DNA from: Kofleriaceae bacterium
GTDB taxonomy: Bacteria; Myxococcota_A; Polyangia; Haliangiales; Haliangiaceae
Assembly: GCA_013368795.1 (NCBI GenBank)
Contig: JABFXX010000293.1
Coordinates: 1-55,690 of the forward strand
Length of the DNA stretch: 55,690 bases
Reading direction: 5' to 3'
How positions within the stretch are numbered: the first letter of the stretch is position 1; each line of letters starts with the position of its first letter. The notes under the pieces are model-generated. The model was given only the letters and a program-made list of their open reading frames with translations. It was not told where the DNA came from and searched no databases. The position numbers were made by a program, and so were the translations under genes. Below are positions 17,908-26,133 of this stretch, in pieces.

Positions 17908-18777
17908 GAAGCGCAGCGCGCGCCGGCGCGTCGGCCACACGTCGGGACCGGCGCCGAGCAGCGCCGCGAGCAGGCGCTCGCTATCCGCACGCGCCTCGCG
18001 GCTCCGCATGATCCGGCGCCACGTTGCGAGCTCGAGCCGCCAGCGCCACGCCGGCCGATCGCCGAGCGCGGTCACCCTGCGCGCACTGCTGCGCTCGTGA
18101 CGAGGCATGTCCTTGACGTTCTCGCCTTCGAGGAGCGCGGATGGCAGCGCGCCGCCGCCGCTCTCGACGATCTTGTCGAGGTCGGTGCGAATTCCCGCGG
18201 CCGCGAACAGGTCGACCATCCTCGTCCAGCCGCGCGCGAAGCGCTGCTCGGGCGCTGGCAGCCGCGCGCACTCGCGCTCGTGCATCTCGACCGCGTGCGT
18301 GATGCTGATCTGGTGCGCACGCCAGACCGAGAGCCGGATCGCATCGAGATCGCTGCCGGCACGCATCGCGCGCAGCGCGTCTTGCCAGAGAGGCAACACG
18401 GTCGCATACCGCGGCGGCACGGTGATCGGGAGCCTCGGCACCAGGTCGGCGTGCATCGCCGCGACGTACGGCACGACGCTCAGCGCGTAGTTGCAGCAGC
18501 CCCACCAGCTCTCGGCCTCGATCGCGAACGAGTCGGGCGAGCCGAGCCGGCCGCTGCGGTGCTGCCAGGCGAGCTGAGATGCATAGCCCCAGAAGGGGTT
18601 GAGCTCGTCGTGGGCGCCGCAGATCTCGCCGCCGGCTCGCTCGACGAGCAGCCGGTACATCGCGAGCCGCGTTCGGACGTCCATGACGTCGGCAGTCGGC
18701 GGCGCCACCGCCAGCCACGCGTCGCCGAAGGGCAGCCGCGCGAGGCGTACCGGATCGGGTCGCGTCGGCGAGAACAT
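17893..18777 (-). CDS. Leg1 (liver-enriched gene 1, DUF781)-like protein in a bacterium
   Basis: 294 residues from the ATG at 18777; upstream in-frame codons exist to 18891, but TATCCT at -12 to -7 supports this start. Three blocks match my memory of the human LEG1 protein. First, LAMYRLL plus PFWGYASQLAWQHRSGRL aligns with GMYKIIL plus LWGLPLQYGWQYRTGRL. Second, ESWWGCCNYALSVVPYVAA (90-107) aligns with DSWWADLNYFLSSLPFLAA. Third, VWRAHQISI (151-159), then FARGWTRMVDLFAA (180-193) and LPSALL, aligns with LWAAHTSTL, FERSWVLAVDHLAA and PPRILL. Order and spacing agree. Animal Leg1 proteins are secreted and poorly understood; this one has no signal peptide. It lies convergent with gspC and divergent from murJ. 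The family call is from recalled sequence, not a search. Confidence 0.78.
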   Translation of the reverse strand: MFSPTRPDPVRLARLPFGDAWLAVAPPTADVMDVRTRLAMYRLLVERAGGEICGAHDELNPFWGYASQLAWQHRSGRLGSPDSFAIEAESWWGCCNYALSVVPYVAAMHADLVPRLPITVPPRYATVLPLWQDALRAMRAGSDLDAIRLSVWRAHQISITHAVEMHERECARLPAPEQRFARGWTRMVDLFAAAGIRTDLDKIVESGGGALPSALLEGENVKDMPRHERSSARRVTALGDRPAWRWRLELATWRRIMRSREARADSERLLAALLGAGPDVWPTRRRALRFLLQP

Positions 18778-18783
18778 GACGTC

Positions 18784-18789
18784 AGGATA
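18784..18789 (-). promoter_or_regulatory. Candidate -10 (TATCCT) for leaderless leg1-like mRNA
   Basis: On the minus strand TATCCT is followed by six bases (GACGTC) and then ATG, the exact geometry for transcription starting at the start codon. It selects the ATG at 18777 over upstream in-frame starts. The 71-base divergent gap to murJ holds no Shine-Dalgarno for this gene. Confidence 0.5.
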
Positions 18790-18848
18790 CCTCTTCGCTT
18801 CGCCGGGCAATAAACCACACATCTGGCGGCGTTCGGTTACTTGCCGCC

Positions 18849-20471
18849 ATGCGGGTCGCCGACGAGAATCGGCCGATGCCTGAAGTTCCACGTCCTCGGC
18901 GCCGCCTCGGCGGCGCGCTGGCCGTTGGCGCAGGCATCCTGCTATCGCGCATCGCGGGCCTCGTGCGCGGGCGCGCGGTCGCGCATTACCTCGGCCTCGA
19001 AGCCGCGGCCGGTGCGTACAACGCTGCGCTGCGGATCCCGAACCTCCTGCAGAACCTGCTCGGCGAGGGCGTGCTGTCGGCGTCGTTCATCCCCGTGTAC
19101 GTGCGGCTCATGGCCGAGGGCAAGCACGAGGAGGCGTCGCGCGTCGCCCGGACGGTCGGCACGCTGCTCGCGCTCGTCGCATCGCTGCTTGCACTGCTCG
19201 GGGTGCTCGCGGCCGAGCCGCTCGCCGCCATCATCGCGCCGGGGTTCAAGTCGCGCGAGCTGACGGTCTCGCTCGTTCGCATCCTGTTCCCGGGCACGGC
19301 GGTGCTCGTGATGAGCGCGTGGTGTCTCGGCGTGCTCAACAGCCACCGCAAGTTCTTCCTCAGCTACGCCGCGCCGGTGCTGTGGAACGTCGCGATCATC
19401 GCGGCCGCGATCGTCGCCGGGCGCAGGCTCGCCGGTCACGACGATGACATCGCGATCTGGCTGGCGTGGGGCGCGGTGATCGGCTCGGGCGCACAGTTCC
19501 TGATCCAGCTGCCGACGGTGCTCGCGCTGCTCGGCTCGGCGCGCCCGTCGCTCGAGGTCCGCGATCCGGGCGTACGGACGACGCTGCACGCGTTCCTGCC
19601 CGTGCTGCTCGGGCGCGGCTCGGCGCAGGTATCGAGCTACATCGACACGATCCTGTCGAGCTACCTCGGTGAAGCCATGGTCGCCGCGATGGGCTACGTG
19701 CAGACGCTCTACACGTTGCCGGTCAGCCTGTTCGGCACGGCGATCTCGGCGGCCGAGCTCCCGGAGATGTCCAGCGCGACCGGCGATGCGAACGAGCGCG
19801 CCGAGCATCTGCGAAGGCGGCTCGCGAGCGGGCTCCGTCGCGTCGTGTTCCTCGTCGTGCCATCGGCCGTCGCGTTCGTCGCGATCGGCGGACCGATCGT
19901 CGCGCTCTTGTTCCAGAGCGGCAAGTTCGGTCCAGACGAGACGGAGGTGGTGTGGCTCATCCTCTGCGGATCGTCGATCGGTCTCGTGTCGGGGACGCAA
20001 GGCCGCCTGCTGAGCTCGGCGTTCTACGCGCTCTCGGATACGCGAACTCCGTTCTACGCGTCGCTCATCCGCTTCACGATCACCGGCGTCGCCGGCTACC
20101 TGCTCGCGCTGCCGCTGCGCCACGCGTTCGGCTACTCGACGACGTGGGGCGCGTTCGGCCTGACCGCGAGCGCCGGCCTCGCCGCGTGGGTCGAGTTCCT
20201 GTTGCTCAAGCACTGGCTCACCAGGCGCATCGGCGCGGTGCCGGTGCCCGGAAAGCTCGGCATGGGCGCGCTCGCCGCGGCGATTCTTGCGGGCGCGGCC
20301 GGCTTCGGCGTCGCGCACCTCGCGACCTCGCTCTATCCGAGGACGTTGGTAGTCTCGCTCGCCGCGATCGCGACGTTCGGCGCCGTCTACCTCGGCACGA
20401 TGTCGATCGCGGGAGTCCAAGAAGCCGGCGCGTTCACACGCCGACTTCCGTTCCTGCGTCGCCGTCGTTAG
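18849..20471 (+). CDS. murJ: Lipid II flippase MurJ (MviN family)
   Basis: 540 residues, the usual length for the family. The N-terminal signature is clear: GAGILLSRIAGLVRGRAVAHYLG and AYNAALRIPNLLQNLLGEGVLSASFIPVY, containing the conserved Arg and Asn residues of MurJ. About fourteen hydrophobic segments follow, with PVLLGRGSAQVSSYIDTILSSYLG and LYTLPVSLFGTAISAAELPE typical of the middle of the protein. It moves lipid-linked peptidoglycan precursor across the inner membrane. It starts with ATG at 18849 or 18876; the first nine residues are dispensable. The gene stands alone, divergent from the Leg1-like gene and convergent with the exonuclease. Confidence 0.95.
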   Translation: MRVADENRPMPEVPRPRRRLGGALAVGAGILLSRIAGLVRGRAVAHYLGLEAAAGAYNAALRIPNLLQNLLGEGVLSASFIPVYVRLMAEGKHEEASRVARTVGTLLALVASLLALLGVLAAEPLAAIIAPGFKSRELTVSLVRILFPGTAVLVMSAWCLGVLNSHRKFFLSYAAPVLWNVAIIAAAIVAGRRLAGHDDDIAIWLAWGAVIGSGAQFLIQLPTVLALLGSARPSLEVRDPGVRTTLHAFLPVLLGRGSAQVSSYIDTILSSYLGEAMVAAMGYVQTLYTLPVSLFGTAISAAELPEMSSATGDANERAEHLRRRLASGLRRVVFLVVPSAVAFVAIGGPIVALLFQSGKFGPDETEVVWLILCGSSIGLVSGTQGRLLSSAFYALSDTRTPFYASLIRFTITGVAGYLLALPLRHAFGYSTTWGAFGLTASAGLAAWVEFLLLKHWLTRRIGAVPVPGKLGMGALAAAILAGAAGFGVAHLATSLYPRTLVVSLAAIATFGAVYLGTMSIAGVQEAGAFTRRLPFLRRRR

Positions 20472-20498
20472 CGGGTTGCGCGCAGAACGACGTAGCGA

Positions 20499-21026
20499 TT
20501 AGCCGACGAGACCGGGCGATGGCTTGAGCCCGAGCTCTTCGATCATGTGCAGCATCGCCTCGGCGTTGCCGCGCGCATCGTCGACAGGATCGTGCGTGTG
20601 CTTCGTCTTGCGCAGGTGCTTGAACGACGCGCGCATGTCCTTCACGAGACCCTTGTAGAGCGAGCCGAGGTTCTGCGACGAGAACCCGAACGGGTTCTTG
20701 CCCGTGAAGTGGTGGAAGTACCAGCACACGAACTGCCAGTCGAAGCCATTGTTGTCGGACACGAACACCGGCTGGCTCTTCAGCTGCGCGAGCCACTGCG
20801 CGAACGTCTCCATCGCGTGCTTCGGATCGGCGAACTCCATCGTCTGCTCGCGCGTGAAGCCGCTGACCGCGAGCGCGTCCGGAATCCACTTGTCGGAGAT
20901 CGGCCGCAGGTGCGCAGCGAACTCGCGATGCAACGACGGCTCGACGACGATCGCGCCGATCGCGATCATCGAATAGTCACCAGGAATCGGCCCATCGGCT
21001 TCGATATCGACCATCACATAAGGCAT
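20499..21026 (-). CDS. DEDDh-type 3'-5' exonuclease (DnaQ/RNase T fold)
   Basis: 175 residues. The ATG at 21026 is chosen because GGGGGG lies five bases upstream; a longer frame reaches 21062. Exo I motif DIEADG gives Asp7 and Glu9. Exo II is the Asp in DNNGFDWQFVCWYF. Exo III is HDPVDDARGNAEAM with the His and Asp at DEDDh spacing. So the active site is complete. There are no other domains, so it is a stand-alone nuclease acting on DNA or RNA 3' ends; the substrate cannot be told. It lies 29 bases downstream of the SDR-like gene on the same strand and may share its transcript. Confidence 0.88.
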   Translation of the reverse strand: MPYVMVDIEADGPIPGDYSMIAIGAIVVEPSLHREFAAHLRPISDKWIPDALAVSGFTREQTMEFADPKHAMETFAQWLAQLKSQPVFVSDNNGFDWQFVCWYFHHFTGKNPFGFSSQNLGSLYKGLVKDMRASFKHLRKTKHTHDPVDDARGNAEAMLHMIEELGLKPSPGLVG

Positions 21027-21055
21027 GCAGCCCCCCGATCGGCGGGCAGCATGCA

Positions 21056-22657
21056 TCACCACGGCGCCGGTTTGTAGTCCTTCAGAAACAAGCCCCAGAG
21101 ATGTGAGCCGGTGTTAACGCCGTCGAAGATCGGATCGACGATGCGCGCCGCACCGTCGACGATGTCGAGCGGCGGATGAAACCCGTGCACCTCTTGCTTC
21201 CGCGCGGCGTGATGCTGCGGATCCTCGTCAGTGACCCAGCCGGTGTCCACGCTGTTCATGTGGATCCCGTCCTTCACGTAATCGGCGGCCGACGTGCGCG
21301 TCATCATGTTGAGCGCCGCCTTCGCCATGTTCGTGTGCGGGTGCTTGTCGGTCTTCCACCGGCGATAGAACTGGCCCTCCATCGCCGACACGTTGACGAC
21401 GTGCGAGTCGCGCGTCGGCACCGCCGCGAGCAGCGGGCGCAGCCGCGCGTTCAGCACGAACGGCGCGACCGCGTTGACGAGCTGGACCTCGAGCAGCTCG
21501 GCGGTCGGCACCTCGGCGAGCGTCATGCGCCACGTATTGAAGTCGCGCATGTCGACCTGCTGGAGATCCTGATCGAGCCGGCCCTGCGGATAGAGGTGGT
21601 TACCGCGCTCGAGATCCTCGGCGAGCAGCGGCACCTGCGAGAGCACCGCGCTCTTCCACAGACCTGCCGCCTGGATCTCCTGGCCTGCCGCGAGCTGCTT
21701 CTGCTCGAGCTCGCCGCCGAGCAGCGCGTAGTTGCGCTGCAGCACCGCGCGCTCGAACGCGCTCGCCGGCGCCTGGCCCTCGTCCTTGACGACGTGATCG
21801 TACCAACCGGCCGGGCGCCGCACGGTCTGGCACGCGTTGTTGATGAGACCGTCGAGCCGCGACTGCGTCTCGAGCACGTGGCGCGCGAACAGCTCGACGC
21901 TCGGCGTGTGCCGCAGATCGATGCCGTAGACGTGCAGGCGGCGCATCCAGTCGCTCGCGTCGGCCTCGCGGCCGAACCGGCGCGCGGCATCGCTCGGGAA
22001 CCGCGTCGCGACGATCACCTCGGCGCCGGCACGCAGCAGCATGATCGCGGCCTGGTAGCCGATCTTCACGCGCGCGCCGGTGACGAGCACGACGCGCCCC
22101 CGCAGGTCCGCCGTCTGCTCGCGCTTGGCGTAGTTGAGCTCCGCGCACGGCGGGCACATCTGATCGTAGAAGAAGTGCAGCTCGTGGAACTCGCGCTTGC
22201 ACACGTAGCACATGCGCGCGTTCTGAACGCGAGCTTTGGCGGTCTCGGACTCGCGCTCCTCCGCACCTTCGGCGCCCTCGCGGCGCGCCTCGGCAGCAGC
22301 CCACGCGTCGTCGCCTTCTTCGTCGCGCAGCGGCGCGTCGAGCGCGGTCCAGTCCGGCTTCGGCAGCGGCGTGCGGAACACCGGCTCGCGGCGCAGCACG
22401 CGGATCCCGGTCTGATCGAGGATCGCGCGATCGGCCTCGCGCTTGGCCTTCACGCGCGCACGCAGCAGCGCCTTGCCGAGCGCCTTTCGGCTGTACCGGT
22501 CGGGACGCGACAGCTGACCGGCGGCCGTAACGAGCCGGATCCGCAAGCCCTCGTCGAGCTCGGCGAGCTTGGGTAGCTCGGTGGCGAGCTTCTCGAGCAG
22601 CTCGATCGCCTGCTCTACCTGATCGACTAGATCGTCTCTCTCGTCGGTGCCGGACAC
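21056..22657 (-). CDS. Rossmann-fold SDR-like protein with zinc-cluster domain and no catalytic Tyr
   Basis: 533 residues from GTG 22657; longer starts (ATG 22684 or 22690, TTG 22705) would overlap the divergent start at 22683. A helical N-terminal region (about 1-130) leads to a four-Cys cluster, CYVCKREF then CPPCAELNYAKR (Cys near 150, 153, 168 and 171), probably a zinc ribbon. Next is a Rossmann domain with VLVTGARVKIG. The SDR Ser is present in VNVSAMEG, but the YxxxK site reads TNMAKAAL, with Thr at the Tyr position. SVDTGWVTDE and an internal expansion of about 100 residues are further family features. I recall similar proteins in fungi and plants. Without Tyr, redox chemistry is doubtful. 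A dinucleotide-binding or structural role is possible. Confidence 0.8.
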   Translation of the reverse strand: MSGTDERDDLVDQVEQAIELLEKLATELPKLAELDEGLRIRLVTAAGQLSRPDRYSRKALGKALLRARVKAKREADRAILDQTGIRVLRREPVFRTPLPKPDWTALDAPLRDEEGDDAWAAAEARREGAEGAEERESETAKARVQNARMCYVCKREFHELHFFYDQMCPPCAELNYAKREQTADLRGRVVLVTGARVKIGYQAAIMLLRAGAEVIVATRFPSDAARRFGREADASDWMRRLHVYGIDLRHTPSVELFARHVLETQSRLDGLINNACQTVRRPAGWYDHVVKDEGQAPASAFERAVLQRNYALLGGELEQKQLAAGQEIQAAGLWKSAVLSQVPLLAEDLERGNHLYPQGRLDQDLQQVDMRDFNTWRMTLAEVPTAELLEVQLVNAVAPFVLNARLRPLLAAVPTRDSHVVNVSAMEGQFYRRWKTDKHPHTNMAKAALNMMTRTSAADYVKDGIHMNSVDTGWVTDEDPQHHAARKQEVHGFHPPLDIVDGAARIVDPIFDGVNTGSHLWGLFLKDYKPAPW

Positions 22658-22663
22658 GGGGTG

Positions 22664-22670
22664 GTGTAAT
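22664..22670. promoter_or_regulatory. Overlapping back-to-back -10-like hexamers
   Basis: TGTAAT on the plus strand (22665-22670) lies 12 bases before the ATG at 22683. TTACAC on the minus strand (22669-22664) lies exactly six bases before the GTG at 22657. The two boxes share five base pairs, so the divergent genes could not be transcribed independently from both at once. Both hexamers are only partial matches to TATAAT. Confidence 0.3.
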
Positions 22671-22682
22671 GTGCCCCGCCCC

Positions 22683-23990
22683 ATGATCATCGCCAAGCGT
22701 CTCAAGGGAAAAGCGGTCGCCGCCTGGCTCGGTCAGCCCGGCGATGCCGCGCGCAAAGCCGTCGCCAAGCTCCGTCGCACCCTCGACAAATCTCCGACGC
22801 GTCTCGATCTCTACTTCGACATCGCCGACCCGTGGAGCTATCTCGCGGCCCAGGCCGCCGACCGGCTCGCCCGCGCCTACGGCGTCGACCTCGCGGTGCA
22901 CGTCGTGACCCCGCCGGCCTCCGACGTCAACGCGCAGCCCGCGCTGCGCGCGAAGCACGCGGTCCGCGACGCTCAGCTGCTCGCCGAGTACTGGGACATC
23001 GACTTCCCCGGTAAGAAGGAACCCGATCCCACCGCGCTGCGCGAGGTGAGCTCCGCGCTCATCCGCGAGCGGCCCGCCGCCGAGCAGCTGCGCGCGGCGC
23101 TCGAGCTCTCGCAGGCGATGTGGAGCAACGACCGCAAGGCGCTCGCGAAGCTGCTCGGCACGTGGGGCACCGAGTCGTCGGGCTCGATCGCGCCGATCCT
23201 CAACGCGAACTACGAGGAGCTGCGCAAGGCCGGTCACTACCAGGGCGCGATGATCGCGTATGGCGGCGAGTGGTACTGGGGCATCGATCGGCTCTCGCAC
23301 CTCGAGGAGGCGCTCGCGCAGGACACCGGCCGCCAGCTCGCGAACGTCGTCGCGCCGCGCGCCGAGGCCGATCGCGGTGCGCTCGCACTGTCCGACAAGC
23401 CGCTGTCGTGCGAGATGTGGTTCTCGTTCCGCTCGCCGTACTCGTACATCGCGCTCGAGCAGATCGATCAGATCCTCGCGCCGTACGACGTGCCGCTCGT
23501 GCTGCGCCCGGTGCTGCCGATGGTGACGCGCGGCGTGCCGCTGCCGAACGTCAAGCGCCTCTACATCGCACGCGATGCGAAGCGCGAGGCCGATCGCCAG
23601 CACATCCCGTTCGGCGAGATCTGCGACCCGATCGGGGCGGGCGTCGACAACTGCATCGCGCTCGCGCACTGGGCGTCGCAGCGTGGCGCGCTGCTCGAGC
23701 TCTCGAAGTCGATCATGCGCGGCATCTGGAGCGAGGCGCGCGACATGAGCGAGTACGTCGACCTGCGCTACGTGGTCGAGCGCGCCGACCTTCCCTGGGC
23801 CGAGGCCAAGGACGCGCTCGGTCACCCCGAAGGTGCCAAGTGGGCCAACGGCAACGCCCTGGATCTCGCGGTGATCGGGCTGTGGGGCGTGCCGTCGTTC
23901 CGCTGCGGCGACTTCGTCGCGTGGGGCCAGGATCGCCTGCCGCTGCTTGCCGATCGGCTCCGTCGGCACCGCCTCGCAAATCCTTCGTGA
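22683..23990 (+). CDS. Tandem DsbA-fold / 2-hydroxychromene-2-carboxylate isomerase-like protein
   Basis: 435 residues from the ATG at 22683; an ATG at 22647 would add 12 residues but overlaps the divergent gene. It holds two thioredoxin-fold modules of the HCCA-isomerase / GST-kappa type. Module one starts LYFDIADPWSYLAAQAADRL. Module two starts EMWFSFRSPYSYIALEQIDQ, with the SPYSY site used by HCCA isomerases instead of CxxC. Module two ends with the cis-Pro motif VIGLWGVPSFRCGDFVAWGQDRL. The fold is therefore clear but there is no redox CxxC, so glutathione-dependent isomerisation or binding is more likely than disulfide exchange. A two-module fusion is unusual. Divergent from the SDR-like gene with only 25 bases between starts. 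Confidence 0.85.
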   Translation: MIIAKRLKGKAVAAWLGQPGDAARKAVAKLRRTLDKSPTRLDLYFDIADPWSYLAAQAADRLARAYGVDLAVHVVTPPASDVNAQPALRAKHAVRDAQLLAEYWDIDFPGKKEPDPTALREVSSALIRERPAAEQLRAALELSQAMWSNDRKALAKLLGTWGTESSGSIAPILNANYEELRKAGHYQGAMIAYGGEWYWGIDRLSHLEEALAQDTGRQLANVVAPRAEADRGALALSDKPLSCEMWFSFRSPYSYIALEQIDQILAPYDVPLVLRPVLPMVTRGVPLPNVKRLYIARDAKREADRQHIPFGEICDPIGAGVDNCIALAHWASQRGALLELSKSIMRGIWSEARDMSEYVDLRYVVERADLPWAEAKDALGHPEGAKWANGNALDLAVIGLWGVPSFRCGDFVAWGQDRLPLLADRLRRHRLANPS

Positions 23991-24047
23991 ACGAGTGAAT
24001 CGCCCGTGATATCTACCGGTCGGACCGATCCTACCGGGAGATTGCGG

Positions 24048-25475
24048 ATGTCAGAGCAGAAGCAGGAAGGCGTCGTCGACCTCGTCGACGCGGGTGTGCC
24101 GGCGGACCAGGGACTGTCGAGCCTCGGCATGCTCATGCAGCTCGCGGGCAGTCTGTTCGCGGCGACGGTCGCGATGATGGCGATCTCGACGCTGTTCGCG
24201 ATGCGCGGCAACGGCGAGATGCTGTGGATGCTGCTCCTGTTCGGTGCGTGCGTCGCGCGTTCGCTGTTCCACCGCGCGGCCGGCACCGTGCTGCTCTACG
24301 GGAGCCCGCAGGGCCTGACCGAGGACGGCGCGAACAATCGCCTCCACGGCGTGCGTCGCTACGTGATCGTGGCGTTCATCCACACCCTGGTCGTATTCGC
24401 GCTGCTTGTCGGCAAGATGCACGTGCCGACCAAGTTCGGTCTCGGCGTCGCCGCGAGCCTCGCGGTGTGGCCGACGTTCCTCGCGATCATGCTCGCACTG
24501 CCGCGCTTCAAGCGGTTCGCGAAGGACATCCCGCTGACCGAGGACAAGGGCTTCGAAGGCGCATCGATCCTGATGACGATCCTCGGCCTGTGCGGCGTGG
24601 CCGCGATGGGCGCGCTGCTGCTGTTCCTGCTCGATCTGCCGGGCAGCGTCATGACGAGGGGGCCCGGCGTGCTGGTCGCACTGTCGCTCGGCATGCTCGT
24701 CGTGCGCTCGATCCTCCACGTCCAGGCCGGCCTCGCGGGCCTGCGCGAGACGAGCCTCGATCGCTCGGTCGAGCTCGTGAACCGCTACGCGAACTTCGGC
24801 GTCATCAGCTCGTTCTGTGGCTGCGGCGCGCTGCTGCTGTTCTTCATGACGACCCCCGAGGGCATCGGCGGCATCGTGATCGTCTGCGCGCTCGGCTGGA
24901 TGCTCATGTCGTGGCCGCTGATCGTTCGTCGTTTCTTCAGCGATCGTCAGTTCGCCGACCTGCTCGCAGGCGACCAGGCTCATCTCCATCGCCGTGCGCC
25001 CGATGCGGGCCTGACGAGCCTCGGCTGGCTGCTCGTCGCGCTCGCGATGTACAGCGCGTCGATCTTGATGCTGCAGTTCATCGTCGGCGAGGCGGCCGGC
25101 GAGGGCAGGCTCGCCGCGTTCATGGCGTTCGGCGGCGGCGGCGGCCCCCGCTCGATCTGGTTCAGCGTCGGCCTCACGGTTCTCCAGGGCTGGGCCGGCT
25201 ACGAGCTCGTGCGCATGAGCCCGCAGAGCCGTATCGTCGCTACGGTGTTCGGCGTCGTGGGTACGGCTACGACGCTCTACATCAACTGGCCGCTCATCCA
25301 GGCGCTCAAGCACCTGCGTGGCCTCACGGGCTTCAGCGACACGATGCTGTTCGGCCCGCTCGCGATCTCGCTCATCGTGCCGGTCGCGACGGTCGTGCTC
25401 GTCAACCGCAAGATTGCGCCGGCCGCGCGCGCGCGGTTCCGTACGAAGCCTGCTCCGACGCCGCCCGGCGCATAA
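24048..25475 (+). CDS. Polytopic membrane protein of unknown function
   Basis: 475 residues. The ATG at 24048 is preceded by GGGAG with seven-base spacing, which is why it is preferred over the start at 24006. About eleven hydrophobic segments are visible, for example LGMLMQLAGSLFAATVAMM, YVIVAFIHTLVVFALLVG, FEGASILMTILGLCGVAAM, GGIVIVCALGWMLMSWPLIV and LAISLIVPVATVVLVNRKIA. There is no transporter or enzyme motif that I recognise. The cytoplasmic N-terminus (SEQKQEGVVDLVDAG) and short C-terminal Pro-rich tail are hydrophilic. Two Gly-rich loops (FGGGGGPRS) are notable. It precedes the lipoprotein gene at 25493 by 17 bases, so the two may be partly cotranscribed. Confidence 0.85.
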   Translation: MSEQKQEGVVDLVDAGVPADQGLSSLGMLMQLAGSLFAATVAMMAISTLFAMRGNGEMLWMLLLFGACVARSLFHRAAGTVLLYGSPQGLTEDGANNRLHGVRRYVIVAFIHTLVVFALLVGKMHVPTKFGLGVAASLAVWPTFLAIMLALPRFKRFAKDIPLTEDKGFEGASILMTILGLCGVAAMGALLLFLLDLPGSVMTRGPGVLVALSLGMLVVRSILHVQAGLAGLRETSLDRSVELVNRYANFGVISSFCGCGALLLFFMTTPEGIGGIVIVCALGWMLMSWPLIVRRFFSDRQFADLLAGDQAHLHRRAPDAGLTSLGWLLVALAMYSASILMLQFIVGEAAGEGRLAAFMAFGGGGGPRSIWFSVGLTVLQGWAGYELVRMSPQSRIVATVFGVVGTATTLYINWPLIQALKHLRGLTGFSDTMLFGPLAISLIVPVATVVLVNRKIAPAARARFRTKPAPTPPGA

Positions 25476-25480
25476 CGCGC

Positions 25481-25486
25481 TACACT
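25481..25486 (+). promoter_or_regulatory. Candidate -10 (TACACT) for leaderless lipoprotein mRNA
   Basis: TACACT is followed by six bases (ggccgg) and the GTG at 25493. It lies only five bases after the stop of the upstream membrane-protein gene. The geometry would start transcription on the first base of the GTG. Confidence 0.5.
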
Positions 25487-25492
25487 GGCCGG

Positions 25493-26110
25493 GTGAAGTA
25501 CCTAGTGCTGGCGTGCGTGGTCCTCGCGGCGTGCCAGGACAACGTCTCGACGCCATTCCCGCCCGGCCTCGAGCCATTCGAAGACAACCCGATCGCCGCG
25601 ATGCCCGACGGCCCGTTCGTCGAAGGGCTGCGGATGAAGAGCAGCGACAACGACTTCATCCGCGTCTACGCGCGCGGATTCGTGACGGTTCCGTTCGACG
25701 AGATGTGGGCCGCCACGAAGTCGCCGACACCGAACATCTCGAGCTGTCAGACGAGCGAGTCGACGTTCGTCGAGAACAACGAGCCGCAGTACGAGTACAG
25801 CTTCCTCCTCCACTACATCGTCCACGACATCCTCACGGTCCAGTGGGACGATCAGTGGCGGTTCGGCCGGATCGATCCCGAGCTCGGGATGATCAAGCAC
25901 CAGAAGGTGGAAGGCAGCGACTTCATCGACCGTTCGGAGGGCACGATCCAGGTGCTCGCGACCGCCGACCCCGGCGTCACCGAGCTGGTGTTCGTCGAGC
26001 ACCTCGAGGCGGTCAGCGCGGGGACCGACCAGGTCGAGAAGGGCGTGCGACACAACTACGACGCGCTCGTCGCAACCGCACACGGCACGCCGATTCCGCC
26101 GTGTCCGTGA
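25493..26110 (+). CDS. Lipoprotein, possibly SRPBCC/START-like
   Basis: 205 residues starting at GTG. The N-terminus VKYLVLACVVLAAC is a lipoprotein signal with Cys14. The mature part has alternating beta-like segments and the pattern FVTVPFDEMWAA, then FIDRSEGTIQVLATADPGVTELVFVEHLEA, which resembles SRPBCC/START-type domains where a helix-grip fold binds lipids or other small hydrophobic ligands. That assignment is tentative. Two internal Cys (SSCQTS and the C-terminal PPCP) could form a disulfide. The Ser/Thr kinase gene begins 23 bases downstream with its own -10-like box. Confidence 0.75.
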   Translation: MKYLVLACVVLAACQDNVSTPFPPGLEPFEDNPIAAMPDGPFVEGLRMKSSDNDFIRVYARGFVTVPFDEMWAATKSPTPNISSCQTSESTFVENNEPQYEYSFLLHYIVHDILTVQWDDQWRFGRIDPELGMIKHQKVEGSDFIDRSEGTIQVLATADPGVTELVFVEHLEAVSAGTDQVEKGVRHNYDALVATAHGTPIPPCP

Positions 26111-26121
26111 CAGGCCCGTAG

Positions 26122-26127
26122 TACGCT
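26122..26127 (+). promoter_or_regulatory. Candidate -10 (TACGCT) for leaderless kinase mRNA
   Basis: TACGCT is followed by six bases (ccggcc) and the GTG at 26134, the same geometry as at 25481. It would drive the kinase-asparaginase-histidine kinase cassette. The match to TATAAT is weak (three of six), so the positional recurrence is the main support. Confidence 0.4.
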
Positions 26128-26133
26128 CCGGCC

